In this document: positions 1 through 6,736 of the stretch, piece by piece
Layout of the letters: each line of letters begins with the position of its first letter
Position numbering within the stretch: position 1 is the first letter of the stretch
Assembly (NCBI GenBank): GCA_050260415.1
Contig: JBLNCE010000028.1
Location: forward strand, 1 to 9,818
DNA length: 9,818 nt
Reading direction: 5' to 3'
Origin: JBLNCE01 sp050260415
GTDB taxonomy: Bacteria; Bacillota; UBA4882; JAAYXC01
Made by a program: the position numbers and the translations under genes
The notes under the pieces: generated by a model
What the model saw: the letters and a program-made list of their open reading frames with translations, nothing else
The model's database searches: none
What the model was told of the DNA's origin: nothing

Positions 1-431
1 TGGCGGCCGAGGGTGCCCGGCTCCTGCCATCGGATCCCGTTCTGCAGGCGATCCGGGAAAAAGATCCGGTGGTCAAGGCCCTGACCGAGGAGGACCTCGG
101 CAAGGATGCCCACGGCAACCCTAAACTGGGCGGAGTGGGACAGATCCTGAGAAGAATCGTCAAGCACCAACTGGGCTTGAAGAAGATCGAGGACGTCCGC
201 GCCACGGATCTCGGCTTTACCCTGCGCGGCCTGGCGCCGGTGGCCGACGACGTCGTGCTGGGCACCCGTTTCGGCTACGTCGCGGTGGATCTGCTCATGA
301 GCGGCCAGTCCGGCTTCATGGTCGGCCTGCAAGGGACGAAGATCGTTAAGGTCCCCTTCGAGACGGCGCTGGCGCAGAAGCAGATCGACTGGACCGAACA
401 GGATCTGCGGAACGCCGGAGTGGCGTGGTAG
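1..431 (+). CDS. pfkA: 6-phosphofructokinase, C-terminal part (5' end outside window)
   Basis: The open frame runs in from the left edge (first full codon at position 3) and stops at 429-431, giving about 142 residues of the C-terminal half of a phosphofructokinase, which phosphorylates fructose 6-phosphate to fructose 1,6-bisphosphate in the cytoplasm. The fragment holds a 'LGGVGQIL' stretch, then 'VRATDLGFTLRG', the family's fructose-6-phosphate-binding region (E. coli 'TRATVLGHIQRGG'), then 'DDVVLGTRFGYVAVDLL' and 'GFMVGLQGTKIVKVPF', which align with the family's final helix and strand. The two arginines matching E. coli R243 and R252 are kept, but the position matching H249 is Phe and QRGG reads LRGL. 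That could suit a clostridial group III or pyrophosphate-using enzyme; ATP versus PPi use depends on N-terminal residues outside the window. The GTG at 69 is internal, not the start. The aldolase gene downstream fits a glycolytic context. Confidence 0.85.
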   Translation, partial: AAEGARLLPSDPVLQAIREKDPVVKALTEEDLGKDAHGNPKLGGVGQILRRIVKHQLGLKKIEDVRATDLGFTLRGLAPVADDVVLGTRFGYVAVDLLMSGQSGFMVGLQGTKIVKVPFETALAQKQIDWTEQDLRNAGVAW

Positions 432-465
432 AGAGCCTGGGAAGCCCCATTGGCAAGATAATCCT

Positions 466-508
466 AGAGGACCCACAAGCGCCCTCCCGTATACGGGGGG
501 CGTCCTTT
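466..508 (+). terminator. Probable rho-independent terminator after pfkA
   Basis: About 35 nt after the pfkA stop there is a strong inverted repeat. CGCCCTCCCGTA (480-490 region) pairs with TACGGGGGGCG (492-502) with one bulged base. An outer AGGAC (468-472) can pair with GTCCT (502-506), competing for one base. A short T tract (TCCTTTT, 503-509) follows. The structure is G+C-rich and well placed, but the T run is short and interrupted. Confidence 0.55.
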
Positions 509-559
509 TCCCGGCAGATGTCCCGGATCTGCGGGCGGACAAAAACCAATTACGCGCCG

Positions 560-571
560 CCGCTTCGGCGG
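560..571 (+). other. UUCG-tetraloop hairpin just before the flavoprotein RBS
   Basis: CCGC, TTCG, GCGG forms a 4-bp stem closed by the very stable cUUCGg tetraloop. It ends 2 nt before the Shine-Dalgarno sequence AAGGAGG (574-580) of the next gene. It could insulate or tune ribosome access. It is short enough to be chance in G+C-rich DNA. Confidence 0.3.
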
Positions 572-586
572 GTAAGGAGGGAGCAT

Positions 587-1141
587 ATGAAAGCCGTTTT
601 TATCCTGGGCAGCAGGAATCCGCAGGGTCAAACGGCCCGCGCCGCCGAAGCCATGCTCGGCGGGGTGCGGGAGGCCGGGGGTCAAGCGGAAGCGGTTTTT
701 CTACCCGCGATGACCATTGAGCGCTGCCGGCAATGCGACGACGATGGCTGGGGGATTTGCCGGACCGAGGGACGCTGCGTGATCGAGGACGATTTCGCCC
801 CGCTGGTCGAGAAGATAATCGCCGCGGACGCGGCGGTCTTCGCGACCCCGGTTTACTTCAGCGACCTTAGCGAGAGTATGCGCGCGTTCCTTGAGCGGTT
901 GACCAGGCGGAGCAAGCACGAAGCAAGCAAGGCCACAATCGCGGGTAAAGCGGCCGTCGGCATCTGCGTGGCCGGCGGGGGTGGTGGTGGCGCCCCGGCG
1001 TGCGCGGTGAACTTGGAAAGGCTCCTACGCTTCTGCGGCTTCGAGGTGGTTGATATGATTCCCGCGCGCCGGCAAAACCTGGCGATGAAGCTGGCGATCC
1101 TCGAACACACGGGCCGGTGGCTGGCGCAAGGCGGCGGATGA
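587..1141 (+). CDS. Flavodoxin-fold NAD(P)H-dependent FMN reductase / iron-sulfur flavoprotein-like
   Basis: A 184-residue protein of the NADPH-dependent FMN reductase family. The N-terminus MKAVFILGSRNPQGQTARAA is the first strand plus the phosphate-binding loop for FMN (residues 8-17). 'ATPVYFSDLSESMRAFLERL' (86-105) is the second flavin-binding segment. Cysteines 47, 50, 58 and 64 form CX2CX7CX5C, where iron-sulfur flavoproteins hold a 4Fe-4S cluster (commonly CX2CX2CX4-7C). The wider spacing makes cluster binding likely but unproven; redox-active thiols are the alternative. Six glycines (130-135) fall in the loop where relatives carry a GGGRNGG-type motif. The ATG at 587 was chosen because AAGGAGGG lies 6-12 nt upstream; the frame stays open to 425 but would overlap the pfkA stop and terminator. 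Substrate is unknown; members reduce quinones, metals or nitro compounds, or pass electrons. Monocistronic by appearance. Confidence 0.8.
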   Translation: MKAVFILGSRNPQGQTARAAEAMLGGVREAGGQAEAVFLPAMTIERCRQCDDDGWGICRTEGRCVIEDDFAPLVEKIIAADAAVFATPVYFSDLSESMRAFLERLTRRSKHEASKATIAGKAAVGICVAGGGGGGAPACAVNLERLLRFCGFEVVDMIPARRQNLAMKLAILEHTGRWLAQGGG

Positions 1142-1377
1142 AACTTGCTCCGGCGGCAAGATGTTCGGCGATTCGCCGATCCTTGCCGTCCCGGCGGTAA
1201 GCCGATGCTTCGCAAGATATTTCGGTCTCGGCGGAAAGGAATCATCTGCCCGGCGTAGAATCATCACTGCAACTTGCGGGCGTTTTATTGGGCGATTAAT
1301 CCTCGCCTTGCGGTCCATTGCCCGGTATATTGCTTGTATTGTCAGCGTCATCTCACATAATGGAGGGAGTACGAAGA

Positions 1378-2391
1378 ATGCCGCTAGTCACATCCAGAGC
1401 CATCCTCGAGGCGTCCATGGCCGCCTACAAGGCCGGCAAGCCCTTTGCCGTCGGCGCCTACAACGTCAACAACATGGAGCAGATGCAGGGGATCATGCGC
1501 GCCGCCAAGGAGACCAACTCCCCGGTCATCGTGCAAGTCAGCCGCGGGGCGCTCAAGTACGCCGAGGACAAGTATCTGCGCAACATCATCATGGCCGGCG
1601 TGGAGCTGAATCCGGAGATCCCGATCGCCGTCCACCTCGACCACGGCAATAGTCTGGAGACATGTAAACGCGCCATCGATCTCGGGTTTACCTCGGTCAT
1701 GATCGACGGCTCCCTCATGGAGGACAGCAAAACGCCGTCGGACTTCGCCTATAACGTCAAGGTCACGAGCGAAGTGGTCAAGTACGCGCACGACCGCGGC
1801 GTCTCGGTCGAGGGCGAGCTGGGCACCCTGGGCGGCATCGAGGACGGCGTCGGCTCCGGCACGGCGCATCTGACCAATCCCGACGAGGCGGTCGAGTTCG
1901 TGGCCAAGACGGGTGTTGACGCCTTAGCCATCTCCATCGGCACTTCCCATGGGGCGTTCAAGTTCAAGGGCGAAGCCAAGATCAGCTTCGAGGTCATCAA
2001 GGGCTGCCGCGAGAAACTGCCCAATACCGCGCTGGTCTCCCACGGCTCCTCCAGCGTGCCGAGGGAATTCATCGACGAGATCAACAAATACGGCGGCAAG
2101 CTGGAGCACACCATGGGCGTGCCCCTGGACATGCTGGCCAAGGCGATCGGTTTCGGCATCAACAAGATCAACGTGGACACGGACATCCGCCTCGCGGCCA
2201 CGGCCGCGACCCGCAAGTTCCTGGCGGAGCATCCGGATAAATGGGATCAGCGCGATTACGCCGGCGCGGCGCGCGAGGCGGTCGCGGGCGAGATCGCGGC
2301 GCGGATGAGGGCCTTTAACACGGCCGGCCGGGCGGCGGACGTGCAGGCGCTGGGGTTGGCGGAGATGAAGGCAAGGTACGCCAGAGGCTAG
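1378..2391 (+). CDS. fba: Class II fructose-1,6-bisphosphate aldolase
   Basis: A 337-residue zinc-dependent aldolase that reversibly splits fructose 1,6-bisphosphate into dihydroxyacetone phosphate and glyceraldehyde 3-phosphate. Diagnostic motifs in order: 'AYNVNNMEQMQ' (27-37), 'SRGALKYAEDKYL' (55-67), 'HLDHG' (86-90, with catalytic Asp88 and zinc-binding His89), 'MIDGS' (108-112), 'VEGELG' (144-149), 'GTSHG' (188-192, zinc His191), 'SHGSSS' (221-226, zinc His222) and the phosphate-binding 'NVDTDIR' (265-271). NNMEQ and SRGA.KYA, with a length near 340, point to the longer subtype used in glycolysis, gluconeogenesis and the Calvin cycle rather than tagatose-bisphosphate aldolases. The ATG at 1378 follows GGAGGG (1362-1367) and gives the expected N-terminus MPLVTSRAIL; the frame is open further to 1318 without family support. 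A strong terminator follows. pfkA upstream supplies its substrate. Confidence 0.96.
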   Translation: MPLVTSRAILEASMAAYKAGKPFAVGAYNVNNMEQMQGIMRAAKETNSPVIVQVSRGALKYAEDKYLRNIIMAGVELNPEIPIAVHLDHGNSLETCKRAIDLGFTSVMIDGSLMEDSKTPSDFAYNVKVTSEVVKYAHDRGVSVEGELGTLGGIEDGVGSGTAHLTNPDEAVEFVAKTGVDALAISIGTSHGAFKFKGEAKISFEVIKGCREKLPNTALVSHGSSSVPREFIDEINKYGGKLEHTMGVPLDMLAKAIGFGINKINVDTDIRLAATAATRKFLAEHPDKWDQRDYAGAAREAVAGEIAARMRAFNTAGRAADVQALGLAEMKARYARG

Positions 2392-2418
2392 AGTCGATAT
2401 CCGGACGAGATTGGAGCG

Positions 2419-2446
2419 AAAGCCCCGCGGCAAGGCGGGGCTTTTT
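2419..2446 (+). terminator. Rho-independent terminator after fba
   Basis: AGCCCCGC (2421-2428) and GCGGGGCT (2435-2442) form a perfect 8-bp stem with a 6-nt loop, extended by AA/TT, followed directly by a T tract (2442-2446, then ATT). It lies about 28 nt after the fba stop codon, a textbook intrinsic terminator. Confidence 0.93.
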
Positions 2447-2495
2447 ATTGCGTCACCCACCCGCAATACTGCACTTGAGTTATTGGAAAACCCTT

Positions 2496-2525
2496 CGATC
2501 CCGATTCCGACCCCGACCCCGATCT
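2496..2525. repeat. Five-copy degenerate hexamer tandem repeat (CGAYYY)
   Basis: Between fba and rseP, five consecutive in-phase hexamers read CGATCC, CGATTC, CGACCC, CGACCC, CGATCT. The array runs into a small palindrome, CGATCTCAGATCG (2520-2532). No reading frame here looks like a protein. It resembles a simple-sequence microsatellite; function unknown. Confidence 0.6.
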
Positions 2526-2656
2526 CAGATCGAAAACGGGTTTTGGCCGGGAAACCTATTACCGATCTTCTGCGTTAGACAAAAGCGCATAATAGTCTTA
2601 TCGAGTTCTAGAGGCGACGTGAAAAACCCTCATCTATCGCGAAAGGCGGTATTCCC

Positions 2657-3679
2657 TTGTCTCTTATCTTAGCCCTCCTCGGTCTCGGCATCGTCATCTT
2701 CGCCCACGAACTGGGGCATTTCCTCGGCGCTCGTCTGGGCGGTATGCGGGTCAAGCAGTTCGCGCTCGGCTTCGGTTGGCGCCTCTTCGGCCTGCGCCGC
2801 CGCGGCACCGATTACCGGGTCAACGCGATCCCGTTCGGAGGCTACGTGATGGTCGACGGGGTCGAGGATGAGGAGGCGGAGGCGGAGAGAAACGATCCGC
2901 GTAAGATGCAGAACCGTCCGGTCTGGGCCCGGGCCGTCTTCGCGCTCTCCGGTCCCCTGTTCAACCTGGTCCTGGCCGGAGTCCTGCTCTCTGCCGCGGT
3001 CAGCATGCAAGGCCTCCCGACCGGGCGCAGGGTGGAGGTGGGCACGGTCCAAGCGGGGTCCCCCGCGGCGCGGGCGGGCTTGCGGACGGGGGACATCCTG
3101 CTCACGGTCAACGGCGAGGAGGCTGTCAGTGCCGCCACGGTGAGCGGACACGTGGGAAAAGCTGTGGGCGCCGTCGTCTTCCGCGTGCAAAGGGGCGGCG
3201 AGATCAGGCGGATCGTGGCCTATCCCCATGACGGCCGGGTGGGGATGATGCTGCAAGAGCGAGTCCTTTACCGCCGCGATCGCCTGACGCCGGTCGCCGT
3301 CGCCGGTTATACCGTCGAGACCTTGACGCGGATGTCGCTCTCGGTCGCCGAGGCCTTCGCGATGCTCGTTACGGGGCGGGCCGGCGTGCGCGATCTTACT
3401 GGACCGGTCGGGATGGTGAACCAGGCCGCGGCCACCGCGGCGACCGGCCCGGCAAATCTCCTGCTCTTGTTGGCCTTTATCAGCGTCAACCTCGGGCTCT
3501 TCAACCTCTTTCCCATCCCCGCGCTCGACGGCGGCAGACTGGTGCTGCTGGCCTTGGAAAAAGCGGGGATAAGACTGAGTCAGACCAGGCAGGCCGCGAT
3601 CCAGGTGGCGGGCTTCGCGGTCATCTTCATCCTGATTATCGTGGTTTCCGTCTTTGACGTGGCGCGGATGGTACGTTAG
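2657..3679 (+). CDS. rseP: RseP/RasP-type site-2 intramembrane zinc metalloprotease
   Basis: A 340-residue membrane protease that cuts transmembrane segments of anti-sigma factors and signal-peptide remnants. The first membrane helix carries the zinc site HELGH (17-21, His17, Glu18, His21). 'AIPFGGYV' (57-64) is the membrane-reentrant loop. A second helix spans about 92-115. A PDZ domain (about 124-198, 'AGSPAARAGLRTGDILLTVNG') gates substrate. 'NLFPIPALDGG' (283-293) carries the third zinc ligand, Asp291. A last helix spans about 313-335. Length matches Gram-positive RasP/RseP. The start is TTG at 2657, the only plausible one, since an in-frame stop lies at 2609-2611 with no ATG or GTG between; AAGGCGG (2643-2649) is the likely ribosome site. 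In many Clostridia rseP lies in uppS-cdsA-dxr-rseP-ispG; here it is alone after the aldolase and converges with the lipoprotein gene. Confidence 0.95.
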   Translation: MSLILALLGLGIVIFAHELGHFLGARLGGMRVKQFALGFGWRLFGLRRRGTDYRVNAIPFGGYVMVDGVEDEEAEAERNDPRKMQNRPVWARAVFALSGPLFNLVLAGVLLSAAVSMQGLPTGRRVEVGTVQAGSPAARAGLRTGDILLTVNGEEAVSAATVSGHVGKAVGAVVFRVQRGGEIRRIVAYPHDGRVGMMLQERVLYRRDRLTPVAVAGYTVETLTRMSLSVAEAFAMLVTGRAGVRDLTGPVGMVNQAAATAATGPANLLLLLAFISVNLGLFNLFPIPALDGGRLVLLALEKAGIRLSQTRQAAIQVAGFAVIFILIIVVSVFDVARMVR

Positions 3680-3718
3680 GGGCGGCGCCACAGCGCGGTG
3701 AGTTCAGCCTTCGGTTAT

Positions 3719-3881
3719 TTGGGTATTCCCTTAAATCAGGTTGCGAAAACGCCTTTGTTTTGCGCTTTCAACTCACCCCCCGTCCCCCTCTCTAAGCTTA
3801 GAGAGGGGGTGGCCGAAGGCCGGGGGTGAGTTAAACGGCTTGAATCCGGGCTTTTGTTACCTGAGCAAAAGGGATACCCAA
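3719..3881. repeat. 163-bp nested palindromic (MITE-like) element between convergent genes
   Basis: The ends are inverted repeats: TTGGGTATTCCCTT at the left (3719-3732) and AAGGGATACCCAA at the right (3869-3881). Further in, TCAGGT (3736-3741) is matched by ACCTGA (3859-3864), and AACTCACCCCC (3770-3780) by GGGGGTGAGTT (3822-3832). The centre, 3784-3809, is a perfect 26-nt palindrome around AAGCTT. A small GGCC-GAA-GGCC hairpin (3811-3821) interrupts the right arm. A subsidiary hairpin, GCGAAAAC/GTTTTGCGC (3743-3765) followed by TTT, could terminate rseP. There is no coding potential. The layout, nested arms with terminal repeats and no ORF, suggests a non-autonomous mobile palindrome. It lies between two converging genes, so it may also end transcription from both sides. 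Confidence 0.7.
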
Positions 3882-3887
3882 CTTTGG

Positions 3888-5531
3888 TTATGATTTTTCC
3901 TCCGTCCTCGCCACCAGAATCGCCGATACTCTTTGATCCGGCCCCAGGCTGAACGCCACTTTCAGCTCCGCTTCGTCCAGCTCGCCATGGTAGGAGAGGT
4001 AGTCATCGTGTCGGTAGTGCGGCCGGCCATAGGCTTCGTAGACGTCCTGGAGGGTGGCGCCGACCTCGATACCGCGGCCGGTAGGCGCTCCGGGCGCTGA
4101 ATAGACCGCCTTCGCAAGCCGTTCACCGGCGTAGGTCAGGGCCGCCTGTTCGTAGCGGTCGGTCTCCAGGATATCACGGCCGCTGAACGGATCGACCACG
4201 CTTTCCACGGACTCCGGCCGGCCGAGCAGGCGGCGGACTTCGGGTTTTGTGACACCCAGGCGCAATTTCCCCAGATTGAGATCCCGTATATCCGGAAAAG
4301 CGCCGCCGAGCAAGGCCGGATCAGGCAGACGCCAGGCATAGAGGCGGACTCTCTCTTTGCCGGCGACAATGAGAAGCCTCCGCGCCGCGGCCAGCGACAA
4401 GTCCTTGATGCCTTCCTCGAAGGACTGCAGGGGGATAAGCCGGGCTTTGAGGTCGAGGAAGCAGAGTTTTCGATCCAGGCCGACCAGGTACCCGGCGGCG
4501 CCCAAGGCTTCCAGAGGGCCGTTTTTGAGCGTGGGGATCAGCGCCAAAAGACGTCCCACTTCAGGTTGGGTCGCCTGGAACAGGAGGGAGTAACGCCCGA
4601 GATCGAACGGCGCCGTCAATGGGTAGCGGCGGTAAGTCCCGCCCTCCACGGAGTAGATGTAGAGCAGAAAGGGCGCCTTGGCGTGGTTCGCGCCGGCGGC
4701 GGCCTCCGCCTGCAGGGAAAGACGGCTTCCATCGGGCGACCAGACGATGGTGGGCAGCGGGCGGTAGTCCCTCTCCCGGGGCAGGATCGGCCGCGTAAAA
4801 CCGGTGCGGAGATCCAGCAAAGCCGGGCGCCCGTTCGGGAGCCAGAAGGTGAGGTGGAGGTTAGTCGGGGAGAACGCGGGCCGGGTACCGTCCACCAGCC
4901 CGATAATGAACCCATGCTCGCGATCGTAGACGGTTATTTTGCCCCCTGTTTCTTCCAGGAGATAACGGCCGTTCCCGGACCAGGCAAGCCCAACTTGGGG
5001 CGGCGCTGCGGGAAGGGAGCGCCAGATCGACCGCCGGCCGGCGGCTTGATCATGGTAGACCAGTTGGACGCCAGCACCGGTATATTCGTAAAACGCCACC
5101 CCCGCCAGGTCGCCGCTCTGGGCGAAGCCGTCCCCGCGGGCGGGGACGGCTTCGCTGAGCGTGATCTCGTTGCCGTCCGGCCAAACGAGCACCAGAGACC
5201 GCCGGTCGCCCGCACCCGCCAGTTTGGCCCGGCCCCACGCGCTCACGGCCGGCGGTTTGGGGTTTTGGGCCAGCCGCGTGAGCCGGCGCTGATTATAGTC
5301 CAGCCGGTAGCGGGTCGGGTTCTCCGCGCCGACCTTGAATACCACACCATTGGCGGTGTGCTCGACCACGTGTAAAGGGCCGCTGAATTCACCCACCAAG
5401 ACGGGCCACGGCTGGCCGAGTTCCCTGAGATCGGACGCGATGCCGCTCTGTTGCGCTGGTTGCGGTTGGTCCGCGCAACCCCCCGCAAGGAGGACCGCGG
5501 TTATGGCCAGAAAAAGCCCTAATCGCCGCAT
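3888..5531 (-). CDS. Predicted lipoprotein: beta-propeller-like body with two SmpA/BamE-like C-terminal repeats
   Basis: A 547-residue exported protein with no recognised name. The N-terminus MRRLGLFLAITAVLLAGGC is a lipoprotein signal peptide with cleavage expected before Cys19; a Gln/Pro-rich linker follows. Residues about 40-405 contain WD/TolB-like blade motifs such as 'LAWSGNGRYLLEE' (182-194), 'PAFSPTNLHLTFW' (218-230) and 'IVWSPDGSRLSLQ' (262-274), consistent with a beta-propeller. The C-terminus has two related motifs, LGVTKPEVRRLLGRPE (425-440) and GIEVGATLQDVYEAYGRPH (487-505), of the G-x-T-x3-V-x4-GRP type seen in SmpA/BamE-like modules. The ATG at 5531 lies 5 nt after the thyX stop and gives a clean signal peptide; extending to 5582 would overlap thyX and add a charged N-terminus. 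It is probably the last gene of mrnC-thyX. Likely cell-surface binding or sensing; function not assignable. Confidence 0.8.
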   Translation of the reverse strand: MRRLGLFLAITAVLLAGGCADQPQPAQQSGIASDLRELGQPWPVLVGEFSGPLHVVEHTANGVVFKVGAENPTRYRLDYNQRRLTRLAQNPKPPAVSAWGRAKLAGAGDRRSLVLVWPDGNEITLSEAVPARGDGFAQSGDLAGVAFYEYTGAGVQLVYHDQAAGRRSIWRSLPAAPPQVGLAWSGNGRYLLEETGGKITVYDREHGFIIGLVDGTRPAFSPTNLHLTFWLPNGRPALLDLRTGFTRPILPRERDYRPLPTIVWSPDGSRLSLQAEAAAGANHAKAPFLLYIYSVEGGTYRRYPLTAPFDLGRYSLLFQATQPEVGRLLALIPTLKNGPLEALGAAGYLVGLDRKLCFLDLKARLIPLQSFEEGIKDLSLAAARRLLIVAGKERVRLYAWRLPDPALLGGAFPDIRDLNLGKLRLGVTKPEVRRLLGRPESVESVVDPFSGRDILETDRYEQAALTYAGERLAKAVYSAPGAPTGRGIEVGATLQDVYEAYGRPHYRHDDYLSYHGELDEAELKVAFSLGPDQRVSAILVARTEEKS

Positions 5532-5536
5532 GCTTC

Positions 5537-6226
5537 TCAACCTCGTTCCGGGCGAGCATCGTTCTGAACGAGTCTGCCGCATCCCAGTTTACCCTCGCGG
5601 CAGATCCCGTCCGTTTCACAAGGCGGCCCGGCTTTGAGAAAGAGCCCTGGAGCCACCTGCCGTACCAGGGACAGCATCTCGTTGGCCAGGCGCCTGATCT
5701 CCCATTGGGCGCGGGTGCAGCAGCGCAGGGAAAAGAAGTTGCGCAGGCTGCGCGCGTTCATGGTGACCATGATCTGGCTGGTGCAGGCGTTGGGCAAGAC
5801 AAAGCGCGCGTCCTCGCGCGGGATGCCCAGCGCCAATAGGCGCGCGTAATCGCGCCGCAGGGCGGCCATAGCCTCGGTATAGATACGCTCCGCCTCCGCA
5901 TTGGCGGATATCCTAGGCGGTGTGACATAGGCAAACCCCGTCTCGTTCAGCCAACGCTGGGAGCGTTGCGTATAGGACGCGATGCGATGGCGCACCAGTT
6001 CATGGGTGAGGGCGCGGCTCACACCCGAGACGGCAAAAGAAAAGGAAGCATGCTCGAAGGGGGACAGGTGGCCCTGTTGAATCAGGCGGCCAAGCAGAGC
6101 TTGGATCTGTTCCGCGGTCATCGACGCCAATAGATCCTCAGGGGGAGCGTCGGCGTAGCAGAGCCTGGCGGTCGCGGCCACCAGCCTCTCCGGCTCCGGG
6201 GTAAAGCTGACCAGATTGACTTTCAC
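5537..6226 (-). CDS. thyX: Flavin-dependent thymidylate synthase
   Basis: A 229-residue ThyX, which makes dTMP from dUMP with methylenetetrahydrofolate, FAD and NADPH. The ThyX signature RHRX7S is intact: Arg79-His80-Arg81 to Ser89 in 'RHRIASYTQRSQRW'. 'SPFEHASFSF' (55-64) and 'NARSLRNFFSLRCCTRAQWEIR' (157-178, the FAD/dUMP-binding region ending in AQ-EIR) are also present. The tail has 'CETDGICREGKLGCG', like Gram-positive homologues. The start is GTG at 6226 with GGGAGG about 8 nt upstream. Its GTGA overlaps the mrnC stop by 4 nt, so the two are translationally coupled; the lipoprotein gene starts 5 nt after its stop. mrnC-thyX adjacency is common in Clostridia, where thyX is often followed by rlmB, not seen here. 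ThyX presence suggests that thyA may be missing from this genome (inference). Confidence 0.97.
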   Translation of the reverse strand: MKVNLVSFTPEPERLVAATARLCYADAPPEDLLASMTAEQIQALLGRLIQQGHLSPFEHASFSFAVSGVSRALTHELVRHRIASYTQRSQRWLNETGFAYVTPPRISANAEAERIYTEAMAALRRDYARLLALGIPREDARFVLPNACTSQIMVTMNARSLRNFFSLRCCTRAQWEIRRLANEMLSLVRQVAPGLFLKAGPPCETDGICREGKLGCGRLVQNDARPERG

Positions 6227-6636
6227 GCGTGACCCTCCCCCGCCGGCGCCTCGAGGGCTTCGCCAAGCAAGGCGCGCAGCCGTTCCGTTTGTCCGCTCAG
6301 ATACAGGAAACCCACCAGGCTTTCAAGACCCGTCGCGAGCCGGTAATCAGCCACCTTTGCACCGGCGGGCACGTGCCCGCAATGCGCGTTGCGCCCGCGG
6401 CGCAGGATGTCTTGCTCGGCGGGGGTTAAGCGGTCCGAAAGCGCGCGGGCGATCGCAGCCTGGGATGAAGCGCGCACCAGCGCCGTAGCCCGGCGGTGCA
6501 GAGAGCGGGCGGTGACGTGCACCTCGTCTCGCACGAGCCGCTCCCGGACATAGAGCTCAAAGACCGCGTCGCCCACATAGGCAAGGGTGGCCGGGGGCAG
6601 TTCCGCGGCCCGGCTGAGGGATTCCGTCTCTTTCAA
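6223..6636 (-). CDS. mrnC: Mini-ribonuclease III (23S rRNA maturation)
   Basis: A 137-residue Mini-III RNase, a catalytic RNase III domain without the dsRNA-binding domain, which trims 23S rRNA precursor ends in Gram-positive bacteria. 'LAYVGDAVFELYVRE' (18-32) holds the catalytic Asp23. 'NAHCGHVPAGAKVADYRLATGLESLVGFLYLSG' (83-115) is the second signature, with Glu105 as the likely metal ligand. The start is TTG at 6636: GGAGG lies 7 nt upstream, and the protein then has the normal family length. The frame stays open to 6726, but the extra N-terminus is not family-like. It overlaps thyX by 4 nt and leads that operon. In relatives cysS lies directly upstream; here a CPBP gene on the other strand intervenes, so mrnC needs its own promoter in the 111-bp gap to 6748. 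Confidence 0.93.
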   Translation of the reverse strand: MKETESLSRAAELPPATLAYVGDAVFELYVRERLVRDEVHVTARSLHRRATALVRASSQAAIARALSDRLTPAEQDILRRGRNAHCGHVPAGAKVADYRLATGLESLVGFLYLSGQTERLRALLGEALEAPAGEGHA

Positions 6637-6643
6637 TGGCTGT

Positions 6644-6648
6644 CCTCC
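6644..6648 (-). promoter_or_regulatory. Ribosome binding site fixing the TTG start of mrnC
   Basis: On the minus strand GGAGG lies 7 nt before the TTG at 6636. No comparable site precedes the upstream ATG of the open frame at 6726, so the short form is favoured. Confidence 0.75.
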
Positions 6649-6736
6649 GCGTGCGCCACGGCAGTCACCGGCTCGACAGGCAGGAATGCCGCGTGCACAA
6701 AAGAATATGCTAAATAGAGACTGCAAGCTCTTTCCA

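Noticed and set aside
514..532. GCAGAT-7 nt-ATCTGC inverted repeat as an operator upstream of the flavoprotein gene
   Set aside because: Only six base pairs per arm, no regulator gene nearby and no second copy seen.
1142..1377. Possible promoter or hairpins between the flavoprotein gene and fba
   Set aside because: CGGCGATTCGCCG (about 1168-1180) has no T tract, and -10-like CATAAT (1356-1361) touches the ribosome site and lacks a well-spaced -35 box. fba must have a promoter or be read through, but I cannot place it.
2588..2593. CATAAT as a -10 box for rseP
   Set aside because: Good -10 match, but no -35-like hexamer at 16-18 nt spacing; too weak to list.
2669..3691. Minus-strand 340-codon open frame opposite rseP
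   Set aside because: Exact antisense of a clear RseP gene; the translation is His/Asp/Arg-rich low-complexity sequence with no motif. High G+C shadow.
4566..5375. Plus-strand 269-codon open frame inside the lipoprotein gene
   Set aside because: Antisense shadow. The minus frame has a signal peptide, blade motifs and C-terminal repeats, so it is the real gene.
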